A stretch of 64,000 nucleotides of DNA, taken from contig JAAROD010000033.1 of the NCBI GenBank assembly GCA_012274445.1, positions 744,001 through 808,000 on the forward strand, in the 5' to 3' direction. Origin of the DNA: Sclerotiophoma versabilis (lineage: Eukaryota > Ascomycota > Dothideomycetes > Pleosporales > Didymellaceae). The position numbers were made by a program, and so were the translations under genes. Positions 32,984 through 44,016 of this stretch are shown one piece after another. The notes under the pieces are model-generated. The model worked only from the letters and a program-made list of their open reading frames with translations, was not told where the DNA came from and did no database searches. Every line of letters starts with the position of its first letter. Within the stretch, counting starts at the first letter, position 1.

Positions 32984-34083
32984 GCTGGATGTCGAAAGTG
33001 GGGTGCAGCGTTTGGTAAGGTTGTGCGACTTGGGAGTGTTTACTACAAGGTATCCAGGCGACCAAAACGCAGGCAAGAGCGTAAACGAGTGGATAGGCAC
33101 TGCAGGTAGGGATGTTTAAGGATGGAGGTGGTACCAGCCGGGATGGTGAAGATGACGGTTGTAGAGAGGCAAGAAACAAGATCACAGTACGTACCGATTA
33201 ACAATAGTGCTTGGGAAGGTGTAGTGAGGCTGCAGTTTGTTGTTGTCGATGTGTACAGGAGAGCGCGTCAGATGTCAACAGAAGGAGGTCTCGAGATCAG
33301 CAAGCACGAGACTCGCAGACGAGAGTGGAGGACAGCCTGAAAGAGAAAGCCGGGCCGGTCGTTTGTTACTTTGGGTTGGGAGGCGCAGCTCGTCTTTCAA
33401 GTCAGCGGCGCAGGTGTTGCTCGTTGTCGCTGCTTCACGTTTGCACGAGCGCGCCTGCAGTGGTTCGGTCAGCGTGAACGTGAATGTTTCGACCGTGCTG
33501 GTGTAGACACGCAGCTGGCGAATGAAAGCCAGCCGAGCAGGCCGAAATGAATCGCTCTCCCGCGTTTCAGGATGAATAGCAGTGTTTCAGGTGTCGCCTC
33601 ACGCGCCAATGTGGATCGTGGGCACTGGACCCTGGGCTGCGCGCGTGCTTGCGGGCAAGTGCGGTGAAGCTGTATGAATGTGTTGTCTACGAAGAGGAGA
33701 CGGTGACGAAAAGTCCAAGGCGTGCTGTGTAGTGAAGTCGCAGGAATGCTTGCATCGTCAGCTGCCCCAAACAGGGCTGAGTCTGCTGGTCACCACCCTC
33801 ATACTTACATTTTTCAAACGTGAATGCAAATGGATGTGGTGCCGGCACCCGCTCCATGACGAGCATTCGAAATGAAAAGATTCGGGGGGATTGGGTGTTT
33901 CTCGCTGCCCATGACTGTCGGCCCACGATGTGCACGAGTCAGGGCCCAAGTCGAGCTGTCAGCATCGGGGTTGCGTCGTACGCCGAGATGATTTCCCCTC
34001 CAAAGCTCCATGAAACCCGCCATCACAGCACTACCTCCAGCACCATCCCTTGATCACACCGCCACACCCACTGTTGATCGAAC
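32984..34083. other. Intergenic: divergent promoter of the Pmp3-like and Dap1-like genes
   Basis: For 1.1 kb no gene is seen. Several frames are open because of moderate GC content, but their translations lack motifs. Confidence 0.35.
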
Positions 34084-34707
34084 ATGGCCGAAGGTAGGAA
34101 ATTGCGGTTCCATGGCTAGTTGAAGCTAACAAGTTGTAGCAACGATCGAGCCTCCAGCCGCATATGCGTAAGCCGACCGCACTTCCGCATTCCACTTTAA
34201 GCACAGCTCTGACCATGCCGAATCAGATCTTCGCCAGTGACACCCATCAACCTCGTTCTCCTGTCCCTGTTCGTCTTCATCGTCTACCTCCGCCTCAAGC
34301 CCTCAGCCCCGCAGACCTTACCGCGCGCTCCACCGCCGACCGTCTTCCGCACCTTTACCCCACCGGAGCTATTCCCCTACAATGGCCAGAATGGCATGCC
34401 GGTCTACCTTGCGGTGCGCGGCCGTGTCTTCGACGTGACATCGGGACGCAACTTCTATGGTCCGGGCGGTCCGTATGCGAACTTTGCTGGCCGCGATGCA
34501 AGTCGGGGTCTCGCATGCGGTAGCTTTGACGAGGACATGCTGACCCAAGATCTCGACGGACCCCTAGATACTCTCCAGGACTTGGACGAGGAGCAAATGG
34601 AGGCCATGCGCGGGTGGGAAGAGAGGTTCAGCGAGAAGTATCTCGTTGTCGGCAAGCTGGTAGCTGTCGGTAGCCCTGAGGCCGAAGCTGCTAAGGCGCA
34701 ACAATGA
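34084..34707 (+). CDS. DAP1: Dap1/MAPR cytochrome b5-like heme-binding protein
   Basis: Exons are 34084-34093 (10 nt), 34140-34167 (28 nt) and 34227-34707. The introns are 46 and 59 nt, giving 172 aa. Residues about 18-35 (TPINLVLLSLFVFIVYLRLK) form an N-terminal membrane anchor. The cytochrome b5-like MAPR domain follows: FRTFTPPELFPYNGQNG, then MPVYLAVRGRVFDVTSGRNF and YGPGGPYANFAGRDASRGLA, containing the tyrosine region that coordinates heme in this family. Dap1 binds heme and supports P450 enzymes such as Erg11 in sterol synthesis and the response to DNA damage and azoles. For exon 3 the acceptor AATCAG at 34226 is chosen over the nearby CCAG because only it preserves the frame. Confidence 0.85.
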
Positions 34708-35246
34708 GTAATAGGACAAGCACCCAAGAGCAAAGAAGCAGCTGCCTGAAAGACAGCTAAAAGCATGCAAAACAAGGCAGGGAAATACAGTGCAGCCCAT
34801 GGCCAGTTCTACGGCAGCATGAAGATCATGCGAGGTTTGCACTGGGGCTAACAATGGCATGGTTTCCTTACATCGAAAGACGAGCTCCAAGCTTCCATGT
34901 TCGTTACCTTTTCAGCTTCGGTACACTGTCAGGCTATTCATGATATCCTACAATAACGAGGTGAATCGGATAGGAGTAACATACCGGTATTCAACACTCT
35001 AGTCAATCGTGAAAGCTTTGTTTTGTGGATGTTCGGTCGTTGTTGGGTTCACCGTCAAGATGCATCTTGTCCAGACTAGCGCACCTGCCTGTTGTGTCTG
35101 CAGGTTCCCACCTCACCGTCAGAGCGGGACTTCACACCTTTTCCAAATCGTCACTCTCACCCAAATCTCGTTTCCCATCTATTTCGACCTGCGCCATCTT
35201 CATTGCCACTTTGCACAATCACTTCATCACCACCACAGCAATCATC
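34708..35246. other. Intergenic
   Basis: These 539 bases contain no recognised feature. The last 150 are CT-rich, as in fungal 5' leaders. Confidence 0.35.
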
Positions 35247-35739
35247 ATGCCACCAGCCGCTCCTTCGCCAGCAGCTGCTTCACCACCGCCTGCTTCTTCG
35301 ACGCCTGGCACACCAGTGGCTACCTCACCAATGCCCATCGATGATACGGCGCTCAAAGCTACCAACACCGGCGTCAAGAAACCCGCTCAGAAGAAGAAGG
35401 CAAAGAAGAGTAGCTTCAAGCAGCACCAGAAAGCGAAGCTGGCTCTGCAGAAGATGCACACTTTCTGTAAGTGCCTACTTCTAGTCTGTTTGGCTACAGA
35501 TCTCAAGATTAGACTGTGCCTGCGAGATACGCACGAGACGGATTTTACTGACTTTGGTCACTAGTCAGGGCTCACCGTGGTGATGACGAATGCAAGGACA
35601 TGACCTTCCCTGAGCAGCAGAAGGTGCTGGGCAAACTGGTATGCTCATACTTCGTGGGAGCAGCTGGCTCTGCATCATGACTGACGGACTTGTGCAGTGG
35701 AAGGCGTCGCCCGAGAATCCCAAGAACAGCAGCGTCTAG
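35247..35739 (+). CDS. Small lysine-rich protein, 111 aa, unknown
   Basis: Exons are 35247-35466, 35565-35638 and 35698-35739; introns are GTAAGT...CACTAG (98 nt) and GTATGC...TGCAG (59 nt). The N-terminal 50 residues are Ala/Pro/Ser-rich, followed by a basic patch (VKKPAQKKKAKKSSFKQHQ). The spliced C-terminus reads FFRAHRGDDECKDMTFPEQ, then QKVLGKLWKASPENPKNSSV. That end loosely resembles the last helix of an HMG box (KVLGKLWK), but it is too short for a full domain. Three exons joined in phase argue for a real gene. Nuclear or nucleolar location is suggested by the lysine patch only. Confidence 0.65.
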
Positions 35740-36037
35740 ATCTATTCCCTGCATGCGTTCTATTGAGCCCTCACACCGCACGATACAGATTGAGCTAGTC
35801 GTTGACGACATCGGAACGACACACTGCAGATCCACACATACCCTTTCACCACATCACGGATCAGTCTGAACAACTCGATTCTTTGTCATGATCCAAACGC
35901 GGAAAGTGTCAGACGCCACGCGCCTCAGATAGGTAGCATATGTTGTGTATCTACGCATAACGCCGCTCGAACGCTCTAAAAAAATTCTATGTAGCGAGAA
36001 CCTCTGCCCTTCCTTCTAAATGTTTATATCTGTGTAT

Positions 36038-37963
36038 TCACCATCCAAATTTCTCAACAGCTAATTCAACATCCCTCCCCTGCCATATCTTCCGTGCACA
36101 AGTATTCCTCACATCTCTCACCAAACCCTCCGGCCCACTAACAACCACCGCGGTCCTCCCCTGGCCCTCCTCATCAACCCATTCGCTCACTATATTCCTC
36201 ACATCAGGCCGCTGTGCAAGCGCAGTCGGCGGCGGAATAAGCACATCCAACCCCCAATCCTGCAGCTCTCTGAGCTTATCCTCCGGAATCCAGAGGCGGT
36301 GAGATGGAGAGTGCGTAATCCAGAGGAGTTTGACATTCCTGCCCGACTTGGCAAGCGCGGACTCGGGGTCCTTGGGAGAGGGTCGAAGCAAAGAGTAGAG
36401 CAGCGGGTATGCGACTGCGATGCCCGAGCCGCCGGCGATGAGAACCGCTGTCGTTGAGGAGTGGAGAAGGTCCATTGCGTGCGAAGATCCATATGGGCCG
36501 TCGAGGCGAATGCGGGCTTGTGTGTGAGTACGCGCATATTGTAACAGTTGTTTTGTGAAGCCAGATCCGGTTTGGGCGCGGATTAGCAGGGTGAACCACG
36601 CATGCTCGCCTTGTTCGTCTTGGGTAACGTGGTGAGTATTGGGTGCGGCAGAGAAGATTGTAAAGGGATGCGATTGCAGTGCGTGTTTTCGGGACAAGGC
36701 GGGCACGGAGATGAAAATGTGTTCGTTGGGCGCCCAGCCGTGCTTCATGTTGTGGGATAGGAGACGCAGGGCGGGCGAACGGTTGCTAACGTCCCAGTTC
36801 GAGGATAGCAGGACGGTTTCGTCGTCTTCCATGACAGTGAGGGTGGCGTTATGGGTGCTTGATTTGAGCCATAGTCGGTACACGAGGCGGTCGATGAGGA
36901 AGATGGCTAGCGAGATACCAACGTAGGGCCGAGAGGTGTGGTGGTGGAACCAGAGGAACGCCAGACCAGCGACTTGTAGAACAATATGCAGAGCTAGGAA
37001 AACTTCGTACCACCGCTGACGGAAGCTGCCCAGTGACGTGAAGTATATTAGCTCGTAGGCGATAAAGGCCGCCAGTCCGAGCAGCACCACACGGTTGAAC
37101 AGAAACTTGGCCAACGTGAACCCCAGATGCCGGAGCATACCATACCAGACCGCGACCATACCCAGAAAATGCAGAAAGGCCTCTAAACACATTACTTCTC
37201 CCACACGTCTGTGGAAGATGTTGAGGCTTTCGTACGAGTAGCCAGTGAGGAATTTGATGGGTTGGTTCTTCGCGGCAAGAAGGTATAGAAGCGGTAGATT
37301 TGAGATGAAGATGATACCGCAACGATCCGCAAAGACGAAGAGGTACAAGAACGACAGCGGCATACGGTAAAAGTTGTAGAAAACGATTAGGGCAATCCAA
37401 GCCAGCACGAGCAATGATACGCCGTTGGTTGGCAATGTCTTATTGACGATTGGGATCGGAGATGGTTGGTACTGCAGTACCGACCTGAGGATATAGTAGG
37501 GTGTCCAGAGAGCGTTTCGTCCTGCTCGCACCCGTGTGGCCAATAGAGGTGTTGATTCCGTGGCATTAACAACAGCCTTCTTGGGGGGTGTGGGTGGAGT
37601 CACGTTCCCCTCGATGGTACTGCTCGAGCTACTCCACGCCTCATCATCTTCGCTCCTTGTGCTCAATACAGCAATCTGTTTCTTTCGCCTGCGAAGAACA
37701 AGCTTCTCGCCCCAGTGCCATGCCGTAAAGACCAGCAGAACGGCTAGCAGCACCAGGTTGTATGTCTTCAGGAAGCGCCGCCCGAAAAGGATTGCCTCGA
37801 CTAGTTTCCGAAAGCGCGGGTCTTTGCCTGGGTCGTCGGGGTCTACGAGCTTGCCTCCGCCGGCGGTGGCTGAGAAAGTTTGGGAATGCCAGGGCGCTGG
37901 CGTTGAAGCGGTCGCTGTGAGGGCGAGGCGCAGGATGTCTCGCATCCATGGTACATGGTCCAT
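36038..37963 (-). CDS. Ferric/cupric reductase transmembrane component (FRE family)
   Basis: A single exon of 641 aa; the start MDHVPWMRDIL at 37963 is preferred to in-frame upstream codons that read as leader. A first hydrophobic helix lies at about residues 67-82, and the ferric-reductase core begins near 180. The two heme-ligand pairs have the family spacing of 14: H251/H265 (IFHRRVGEVMCLEAFLH) and H326/H340 (LALHIVLQVAGLAFLWFH). The FAD-binding motif HPFTIFS is at 432-438, and the NADPH-binding glycine motif GGSGIAVAYP at 511-520. Together these predict transfer of electrons from cytosolic NADPH through two hemes to extracellular Fe3+ or Cu2+ for uptake. NADPH-oxidase (NOX) function is less likely because the layout matches FRE. 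No iron-responsive GATA site was checked. Confidence 0.88.
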   Translation of the reverse strand: MDHVPWMRDILRLALTATASTPAPWHSQTFSATAGGGKLVDPDDPGKDPRFRKLVEAILFGRRFLKTYNLVLLAVLLVFTAWHWGEKLVLRRRKKQIAVLSTRSEDDEAWSSSSSTIEGNVTPPTPPKKAVVNATESTPLLATRVRAGRNALWTPYYILRSVLQYQPSPIPIVNKTLPTNGVSLLVLAWIALIVFYNFYRMPLSFLYLFVFADRCGIIFISNLPLLYLLAAKNQPIKFLTGYSYESLNIFHRRVGEVMCLEAFLHFLGMVAVWYGMLRHLGFTLAKFLFNRVVLLGLAAFIAYELIYFTSLGSFRQRWYEVFLALHIVLQVAGLAFLWFHHHTSRPYVGISLAIFLIDRLVYRLWLKSSTHNATLTVMEDDETVLLSSNWDVSNRSPALRLLSHNMKHGWAPNEHIFISVPALSRKHALQSHPFTIFSAAPNTHHVTQDEQGEHAWFTLLIRAQTGSGFTKQLLQYARTHTQARIRLDGPYGSSHAMDLLHSSTTAVLIAGGSGIAVAYPLLYSLLRPSPKDPESALAKSGRNVKLLWITHSPSHRLWIPEDKLRELQDWGLDVLIPPPTALAQRPDVRNIVSEWVDEEGQGRTAVVVSGPEGLVRDVRNTCARKIWQGRDVELAVEKFGW

Positions 37964-38257
37964 TTTTGAAACTGCAAGTATCCTGCAGTAAGGTTGCACA
38001 AAGACTACATGAAGATGATTGACTTGGTGAGTTGAAGGTTCATGGCCCCGCGTCATCACGCGCCCGGCTCGCGTGGGTGCTAAGATAAGCCCTTATCGGC
38101 AGGAGCTACCGAGGCACATTCACTGGTATTCAACAGGGATGGAGGCAAAGGCAATTCAGACCAAGTGAGACTCTGTTTAACGACTGGAAATGACTAGTGG
38201 AGTGTGGAAGATAACACATCTTTCGTCCGTAGATCTCTTCCACTCTATGTGAGTAGT

Positions 38258-39237
38258 CTACTCGTTCTTCCACTCGGCTTTGGACTTCGCAGCGAATGCT
38301 GCCATGCCAATCTTTTGATCCTGGCTGCCAAACAAGCCGTGGAATACTCTCCTCTCGTACTCGACACCTTCCCTGATGCCCAACTCCTGGCTCTTGTTAA
38401 CCACTTCTTTAGCAGCCTTGACAGCAATCTGACTGTATCCTGCAATCTTCTCTGCTGTGGCAATAGCTCCATCGACAGCCGCCTCTGGTGTTTCAAACAC
38501 CTTCGCGACTAGACCCCACTCGCCAGCCTGCTTCGCAGAGATGTTGTCGCCAGTCAGAATAATCTCCATAGCCCGCGACTTGCCGATTGCCTTGGTCAGA
38601 CGTTGCGATCCACCTGCACCAGGAATGACACCCAGCTTGATCTCCGGCTGACCGAAAACTGCCTTCGGTCCTGCATACAAAATGTCCCCCATCATCGCAA
38701 GCTCGCAACCTCCCCCGAGCGCGTAGCCATTAATGGCTGTGATGAGAGGCTTCTTAAGGAATGTGACAAGATCTGACCATGTCTCGATGAAGTCGTTTCC
38801 ATATGCGTCGCTGAAGCTCAGGTCCTTCATCTCTTTGATGTCTGCACCAGCAGCGAAAGCCTTCTCAGAGCCAGTGAGGACAATTGCGCCGATGGATTTG
38901 TCAGCCTGGAAGTCACGCAGGGCTTGGTTGAGCTCGAGGATGAGAGGAGTGCATAGCGCATTGAGGGCTTTGGGGCGGTTAAGCTGGACTGTGACTGTTA
39001 GCAAGGTACTTGAGACTCGAAGCGTGCAGCATTGAATCTTGATGAGGCCTTCCTGAGGGGCCAGAAACAATGTAACCAGAGTAGCTGAAAGTAAGAGAGT
39101 AACCCACCGAGTCCCACACCCGGCTTTGGGGTAGAGACGAGCAGGTGCTCGTAGCTCTTCTGTGTGGAATAAAACCTGGGAAGGCCAGTAGGCCTGAACT
39201 GCGAAGCAGCTCTCGCCGTTGATCTGAAGGCTTGCAT
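38258..39237 (-). CDS. Mitochondrial enoyl-CoA hydratase (short-chain crotonase)
   Basis: Exons are 39237-39108 and 38988-38258, joined across a 119 nt intron (GTGGGT...GCTAAC...CACAG), giving 286 aa. The N-terminus (MQAFRSTARAASQFRPTGLP, then RFYSTQK) is a clear mitochondrial presequence. The spliced junction restores VGL-VQLNRPKALNALC, the conserved first strand of ECHS1. The oxyanion-hole regions KAFAAGADIKEM and INGYALGGGCELAM are present. The catalytic glutamates are E139 (GGCEL) and E159 (QPEIKLG), 20 residues apart as in rat ECHS1. The enzyme hydrates 2-trans-enoyl-CoA in mitochondrial beta-oxidation and branched-chain amino-acid catabolism. It is divergent from RER1. Confidence 0.93.
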
Positions 39238-39561
39238 GACGGATTATGTGCAATTGGTCTAATGCCCGCAGTAGGTTGTGGGAGCTTGAATGTCTGTTCA
39301 CATCGAAAGCTGGAGCATGCGCATAGCTTCGGCAGCCTCGGCATTAGCAGTCCTCGCTTACACCTGCCGCCTGCGCGCGTTCGCCCTAGCTGAGACTTGC
39401 CTTCCAGGCGCTTGGTGCCTCAGCCTCGCGCGACACGCAACTTAGACAGGTCGCCTCAACAACGTCGCCCCCAACAATCAGCCTTTCTCCTCGCAACAGC
39501 GCTGCTGGACACGCCCACGACCGTCGCACCCCACAACTCGCTTCAAAGGACCGCCGCAACG
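39238..39561. other. Intergenic: divergent promoter of the enoyl-CoA hydratase and RER1 genes
   Basis: This 324-base bidirectional promoter region is cytosine-rich on the RER1 side. No specific site is identified. Confidence 0.35.
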
Positions 39562-40278
39562 ATGGATTCTCCGGAGCCCGATACCCCCTTCGCAGCTGTT
39601 ACGGCGCAGACCACCAAATATGGCAGGGTACGTTCGCTGCCTGGCGCATTTATTCTTCGAGCCGCAGTCGCGCGTCTTGGATGCGCCAAAGAGGGCGAAT
39701 GAGCCACGACTGACACAAAGCAGATGTTCCAGGCTTATCTTGACAAGTCCACACCCTACAACACCTACAGGTGGATTGGCACCGGTGTGCTGTTCCTCCT
39801 GTTCGGTCTGCGCATATTCTTCGCCCAGGGCTGGTACATTGTCGCCTACTCGCTCGGCATCTACCTGCTCAACCTCTTCCTCGCCTTCCTCTCGCCCAAG
39901 TTCGACCCCGCGCTAGAGCAGGATGAGGGCATGGAGGACGGAAACGCAAGCGGCCTCCCCACCAAGGAGGACCAGGAGTTCAGGCCTTTTGTGCGCCGCC
40001 TCCCAGAGTTCAAGTTCTGGTATTCGACCACCAAGGCTGTCGCCATTGGATTCTTCTGCAGCTGGTTCGAGATCTTCAACCTGCCCGTCTTCTGGCCTGT
40101 CCTTGTTGTGTACTGGCTGATCCTCTTCTGCCTGACCAGTAAGTTCGCGCGAGTTACCAGCACGCCTGAATCCAGCCGCTAATTTGTGACAGTGCGCCGA
40201 CAGATTCAGCACATGATCAAGTACCGCTACGTTCCATTCACCGTGGGAAAGACACGCTACCCCGGTTCTTCGAGCTAG
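39562..40278 (+). CDS. RER1: RER1, ER retention/retrieval receptor
   Basis: Exons are 39562-39627, 39724-40138 and 40193-40278, giving 188 aa. Introns are GTACGT...AGCAG (96 nt) and GTAAGT...GACAG (54 nt). The protein has the RER1 signature: FQAYLDKSTPYNTYRWIGTG, then IFFAQGWYIVAYSLGIYLL, LNLFLAFLSPKFDPALEQDE, EFRPFVRRLPEFKFWYSTTK and the C-terminal RRQIQHMIKYRYVPFTVGK. Four transmembrane segments form the W-shaped topology. RER1 sits in the early Golgi and returns ER membrane proteins with polar transmembrane signals via COPI. Confidence 0.95.
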
Positions 40279-41373
40279 ATGCGCTCGCATACGCTCCACC
40301 ACCACCACCGCTCCGTGCGGACGAACGACTTGCTTTTAGCGCGAGCATTTTTGTAAAAGATAGACTATGTGCTTCTATTCCGCGGCAACAGGTTGCACTA
40401 GGGAAAGCTGTCACACTTGGATGCCGCATGACATGTATACGTAGGTTATGTCAAAAACAACTATATTTGTAATTCTGGGGATGACAAGAAGCGAATTTAC
40501 GCATTCATGAGCCCATACATGCAACAACAAAGTGCGAGTGCCTGCTGGTGGATAGCTGATTGAACAGCAGGATCCCGAATGCTTACGACACGCCCTTATA
40601 CAGTCGATTAAGATCTAGCAACCAGGAAATGATGCACAAGCAGCAAAGTCGCCTTCACGCTTAGCAGGTCTCTCATACACTATACTCTACCTCTTTCGCT
40701 TCTGCTAGAACGCTGCATTCAACTATCACTTTGCCAAACGAGGATCCATTTCATTTTGTATCTTCCATCCAAATCTTCCTTTACATGGTATCACACTTCT
40801 ACGAGTGTTGATTGTGCACATTGTAGCTCCGTGGAAGTACTGACAACGTCGAATCGACTTCCTACAACTGCCGTACACGCCCGTCTGTAGTGGCTTGAGT
40901 GAATTGCGTTTCCGCTTCAAATCTAGAGAAGGGTAAAGGTGCATCGAACATCTGGCCATGGATTTTGGTCGTGCGGAAGACATCCGCGGATCACAACAGC
41001 GGCCATCTACAACCGACCACACCTTCGAGGCAAATCAGCCATTGATCGAGACTCGCTTCAATTCAGCAACGCTGACTTCCTTTCGCGTCTAGGAATCGAT
41101 ACGAAACTCCTTGGTTGCCCATCGGCTAGCCTCCCGAAGGTCAGCTTGTCACATACCAAACGCGGGGTCTAGCCTACACTAGGCAATCCGATCCCAAGTA
41201 ACATCAACAGCAAGGCGTTTCCCGCGTTTATTGTTGTCTTGGCTCAGACTTCGGTTCACGCCGTTGTCTTGACAGATTCCACAGTCGAGATTGGTCTGAT
41301 TGAAGATAGTGATATAATCTGTTCTGTCCCTGAACCCCTCTGGTCCACAACGACGACAGCTCAGTATAACAAC
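40279..41373. other. Intergenic between RER1 and the DUF3445 gene
   Basis: For 1.1 kb no coding frame is supported. A 98-codon minus frame (41022-40726) has no motif and no splice support. Confidence 0.35.
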
Positions 41374-42635
41374 ATGAGTCTTTCCCTTGACGTGGCCAGC
41401 ACTGCTTATATGTGGGGCTTGCTTCTCCTTGGAGCGGCAACACTCGTATTCATCACCAGAAATGTTGGAAAGTACCTTCAGGTACGTTGTGCAGTCCAAG
41501 TATGAGACGTACAAAAGTCATTCACAACACTGCTAGAAAGTACCACACTCATTGCGACCGCCTGTCAAACGACGAGGCTTAGAAGTCTCGGACAAAAACC
41601 CAGAAGACGCATACCATAACATTGAACCCCTCAACAACTTCGATGTCGACACCGAGGAGCCGATCAAGGCTCGGCCTTTCAAGCCCAAGTTTCACATGAC
41701 GATGGGTACATTACGAGCATCAGTACTATTCTCTTCTCCTAACGCATACTCCAGCCATAGAGAACACGACAATCTCGGATTTTGTAGCCATGGACAAGAC
41801 CTACCACGAGCGCATCCAGATCCGGCGCAAGCTACTAGCAGACGAGCACCACGAAGTCCTCGGCAACAACCCCAAAGCCGACCACGCCATCTTCGAAATG
41901 TACTACTGGCTCACTCGGACTTACCTACCAGGCCGCTTCCCCACGATGTTCACGTCCACGCCTACAGGCCTACGCAACAAAACCACCAGCGAGACCCTAC
42001 CCCAGACGCCATCTTCTGCCGCCCACGCCCTCGAGCTCATGGGCGCACACATCGACGACGAACTCCTGTTCCTCCTCCCCTCCCCGGCGCCCGAAGACGC
42101 AGCCAAATACCGCCTCGAAGCATTCATCACCTGCTTCCCGTCCGGGTTCAGCACGCGCAGCAAGCTCGGTCTGCTACTCGCCGATATCCACGGGCCAGTG
42201 CCGCACTACGGACAGAAGCTCGAGCGCTCCATGGACAAGTTCTTTGCCATGCTGCCTGTTGGTCGTATCGTGAAGCGCTGGAACTGGACTGTCTCGACGT
42301 CGGGCGATTTGTTCTGTGTCAAGGGGACGCATGCTACCAAGGAAGAGTGGGAGGAAGGTGGGCATGAGGAGGTTGATTTGAGGACGACGTATTTGAGGTG
42401 TGAGAGGCAGACGCTGCATCGGCTGCCGGAGAGTGGCGCGGTGGTGTTTGCATTCAAGACGTATCAGTATCCGATTCGGGAGCTAAGAGACGAAGGGAGT
42501 GGCGAGGCGTTGTACGAGGCTATTGATGGCATAGGGACGGGGAGTGCGCCGGAGATGGCGGTGTATAAGAAACAGGTTGTTTGGGGCGAGAAGGTCAAGG
42601 CATTCTTGAGAGGAGAGATTGAGGTGGATGCCTGA
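41374..42635 (+). CDS. DUF3445 protein (heme-dependent oxidative N-demethylase-like), membrane-anchored
   Basis: Exons are 41374-41481, 41537-41705 and 41755-42635, giving 385 aa. Introns are GTACGT...GCTAG (55 nt) and GTACAT...TCCAG (49 nt). An N-terminal anchor (YMWGLLLLGAATLVFITRN) precedes the DUF3445 domain: FKPKFHMTM, then IENTTISDFVAMDKTYHERI, EMYYWLTRTYLPGRFPTMF, RLEAFITCFPSGFSTRSKLG, IHGPVPHYGQKLERSMDKFF and LRCERQTLHRLPESGAVVF. The family is related to the alpha subunit of the heme-dependent dimethylamine monooxygenase/oxidative N-demethylase complex. Fungal members are uncharacterised, so heme-based oxidation is inferred. The gene ends 133 bases from the convergent ring-cleavage dioxygenase. 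Confidence 0.82.
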
Positions 42636-42768
42636 GCTGGAGGTACTTAGTGAGAGATCTGCAGGTTGTGAGCGTTGCGCTGCATTATTTGTGATGTTGT
42701 CTTGATTCCACGCTATATACCCGGTGCCTTCGAACTGTTTGCCTCCAAAACGCGATTCTCTCGTTCGA

Positions 42769-44016
42769 TCAATCTACATCTGGCACCGGTACACCGTTGA
42801 TGATGGTCATACCTTGCTCGCGTCCAAGAGACTTCATGGCCTTTGCAGCCTCTTCGTGCCGCAACTTCTTCGTTTCTTCGTCGGTGACAAGAACGAAGTC
42901 GTAGGTCAGCAGCTTCGTGCCCTCTTTCACGCCATACTGTTTCGCCTGCTCGGGCGTCACGGTGTCCAGCGCAACGATGAGTGACTCTTTGACCCCAAAC
43001 ACGGCATCGGATGTCTCGTAGTCGGAGCCGCGGATGTACAGCGCTCTGCAGCAAAGAAATTAGTTACCAAACTTGCATAGCTTGCGAGGCAAGAGAAGGA
43101 AAGGGAAATGGAGTACTCACGTTACTAGATGATCAAACCCTTCCTTCTCAAACATAAAGTGCATATGACTCGGCCTCCAACAGTGTCTCCCCAACTTAGC
43201 TAGCAGCTTCCCCACTGGCCCGTCATGCGGAATCGGATAAGGCACAGGCACGATGGCATGGAACCAGAATACACCCTCCTTGTCACTGTGTATGACGGCC
43301 CGACCATCTGCCTTGCTCCCCCGGTCGTCGTACTGCACGTCGTATTTACCGTGGCTGTCCGTTTCCCAGATGTCCACCTTGACGCCTTCAACGGGCTCGC
43401 CAGACGTGGACTTGACGGTGCAGAGCACGAGGAGCGGTTCGCCGTTGGGGTCAGCGGAGATGGAGAAGCCGTTCTGGTCGGCGGGGGCGTCGTGAGTGTG
43501 GAAGGGGCCAAGGACCGTGCCTTCGGTGGAATGGGAGGGTTTGGGGTGGTCAATGGAGTCAACGAGGAGAGAGAGGCCGACTATGTCAGAGAGCAGGATG
43601 AATTCCTACATGGTGTTAGTGTATGGGGGGGTGCGGAAAGTCGTGGGAATTATGTACCTGCCGCACGTCGGTACATATCTGCCCAACTTGAGTCAGGAAC
43701 TGGATCCCTGCCATCCATTCATCGAAGCTCAAGCGTGTCTCACGCGCAAAGTCGTGGAGGTGCGACACGAGGCGCTCCATGATCTGAAGAACTCAGTCAG
43801 TATTTAGGTAGGTATGACGACAGTAAGAGTCTATCGTACGTATTTAAGCCTTGGATCGCCGCATTGCGAGTTGATGCGAACTACATTCTCGGTGATCTAA
43901 AGAACATAGTCAGTGTTTAGGTAGCACGTAATAATCGCAAGAGCCAGTCGTACGTTGTCGATGGTCAAGTCCTTCAAGACCGGTACCGCCTTATCTCTAA
44001 GGCGGGTGGACGACAT
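42769..44016 (-). CDS. Intradiol ring-cleavage dioxygenase (catechol/hydroxyquinol 1,2-dioxygenase type)
   Basis: There are five exons: 44016-43954, 43896-43840, 43783-43658, 43605-43121 and 43045-42769, giving 335 aa. The N-terminal dioxygenase helical domain covers residues 1-105 (ITENVVRINSQCGDPRLKYI, MERLVSHLHDFARETRLSFD, EWMAGIQFLTQVGQI). The catalytic domain has the non-heme Fe(III) ligands in family spacing: Tyr170 (HGKYDVQY), Tyr205 (VPVPYPIPHDGP) and His229/His231 (RPSHMHF). Such enzymes open catechol or hydroxyquinol to muconates or maleylacetate in aromatic degradation. The fungal sequence style suggests hydroxyquinol, but substrate is not proven. The start at MSSTRLRDKAV is the first ATG in frame. 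Introns 1 and 2 resemble each other closely (see repeats). Confidence 0.9.
43784..43839 (-). repeat. Dioxygenase intron 2, homologous to intron 1
   Basis: A 56 nt intron with a GTACGA donor, TACCTAAA, the ACTGACT branch region and GTTCTTCAG end. It aligns along its whole length with intron 1 at 43897-43953, 57 nt, at roughly two thirds identity by eye (39 of 57 columns). Confidence 0.75.
43897..43953 (-). repeat. Dioxygenase intron 1, homologous to intron 2
   Basis: A 57 nt intron with a GTACGA donor, CTCTT, TACCTAAA, ACTGACT and GTTCTTTAG end, matching intron 2 in order and spacing. Both are followed by an exon starting ATCA. Confidence 0.75.

Noticed and set aside
37963..38059. Upstream in-frame extension of the ferric reductase (32 residues)
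   Set aside because: The extension (MMTRGHEPSTHQVNHL...) lacks signal-peptide character and the internal ATG at 37963 fits better; treated as leader.
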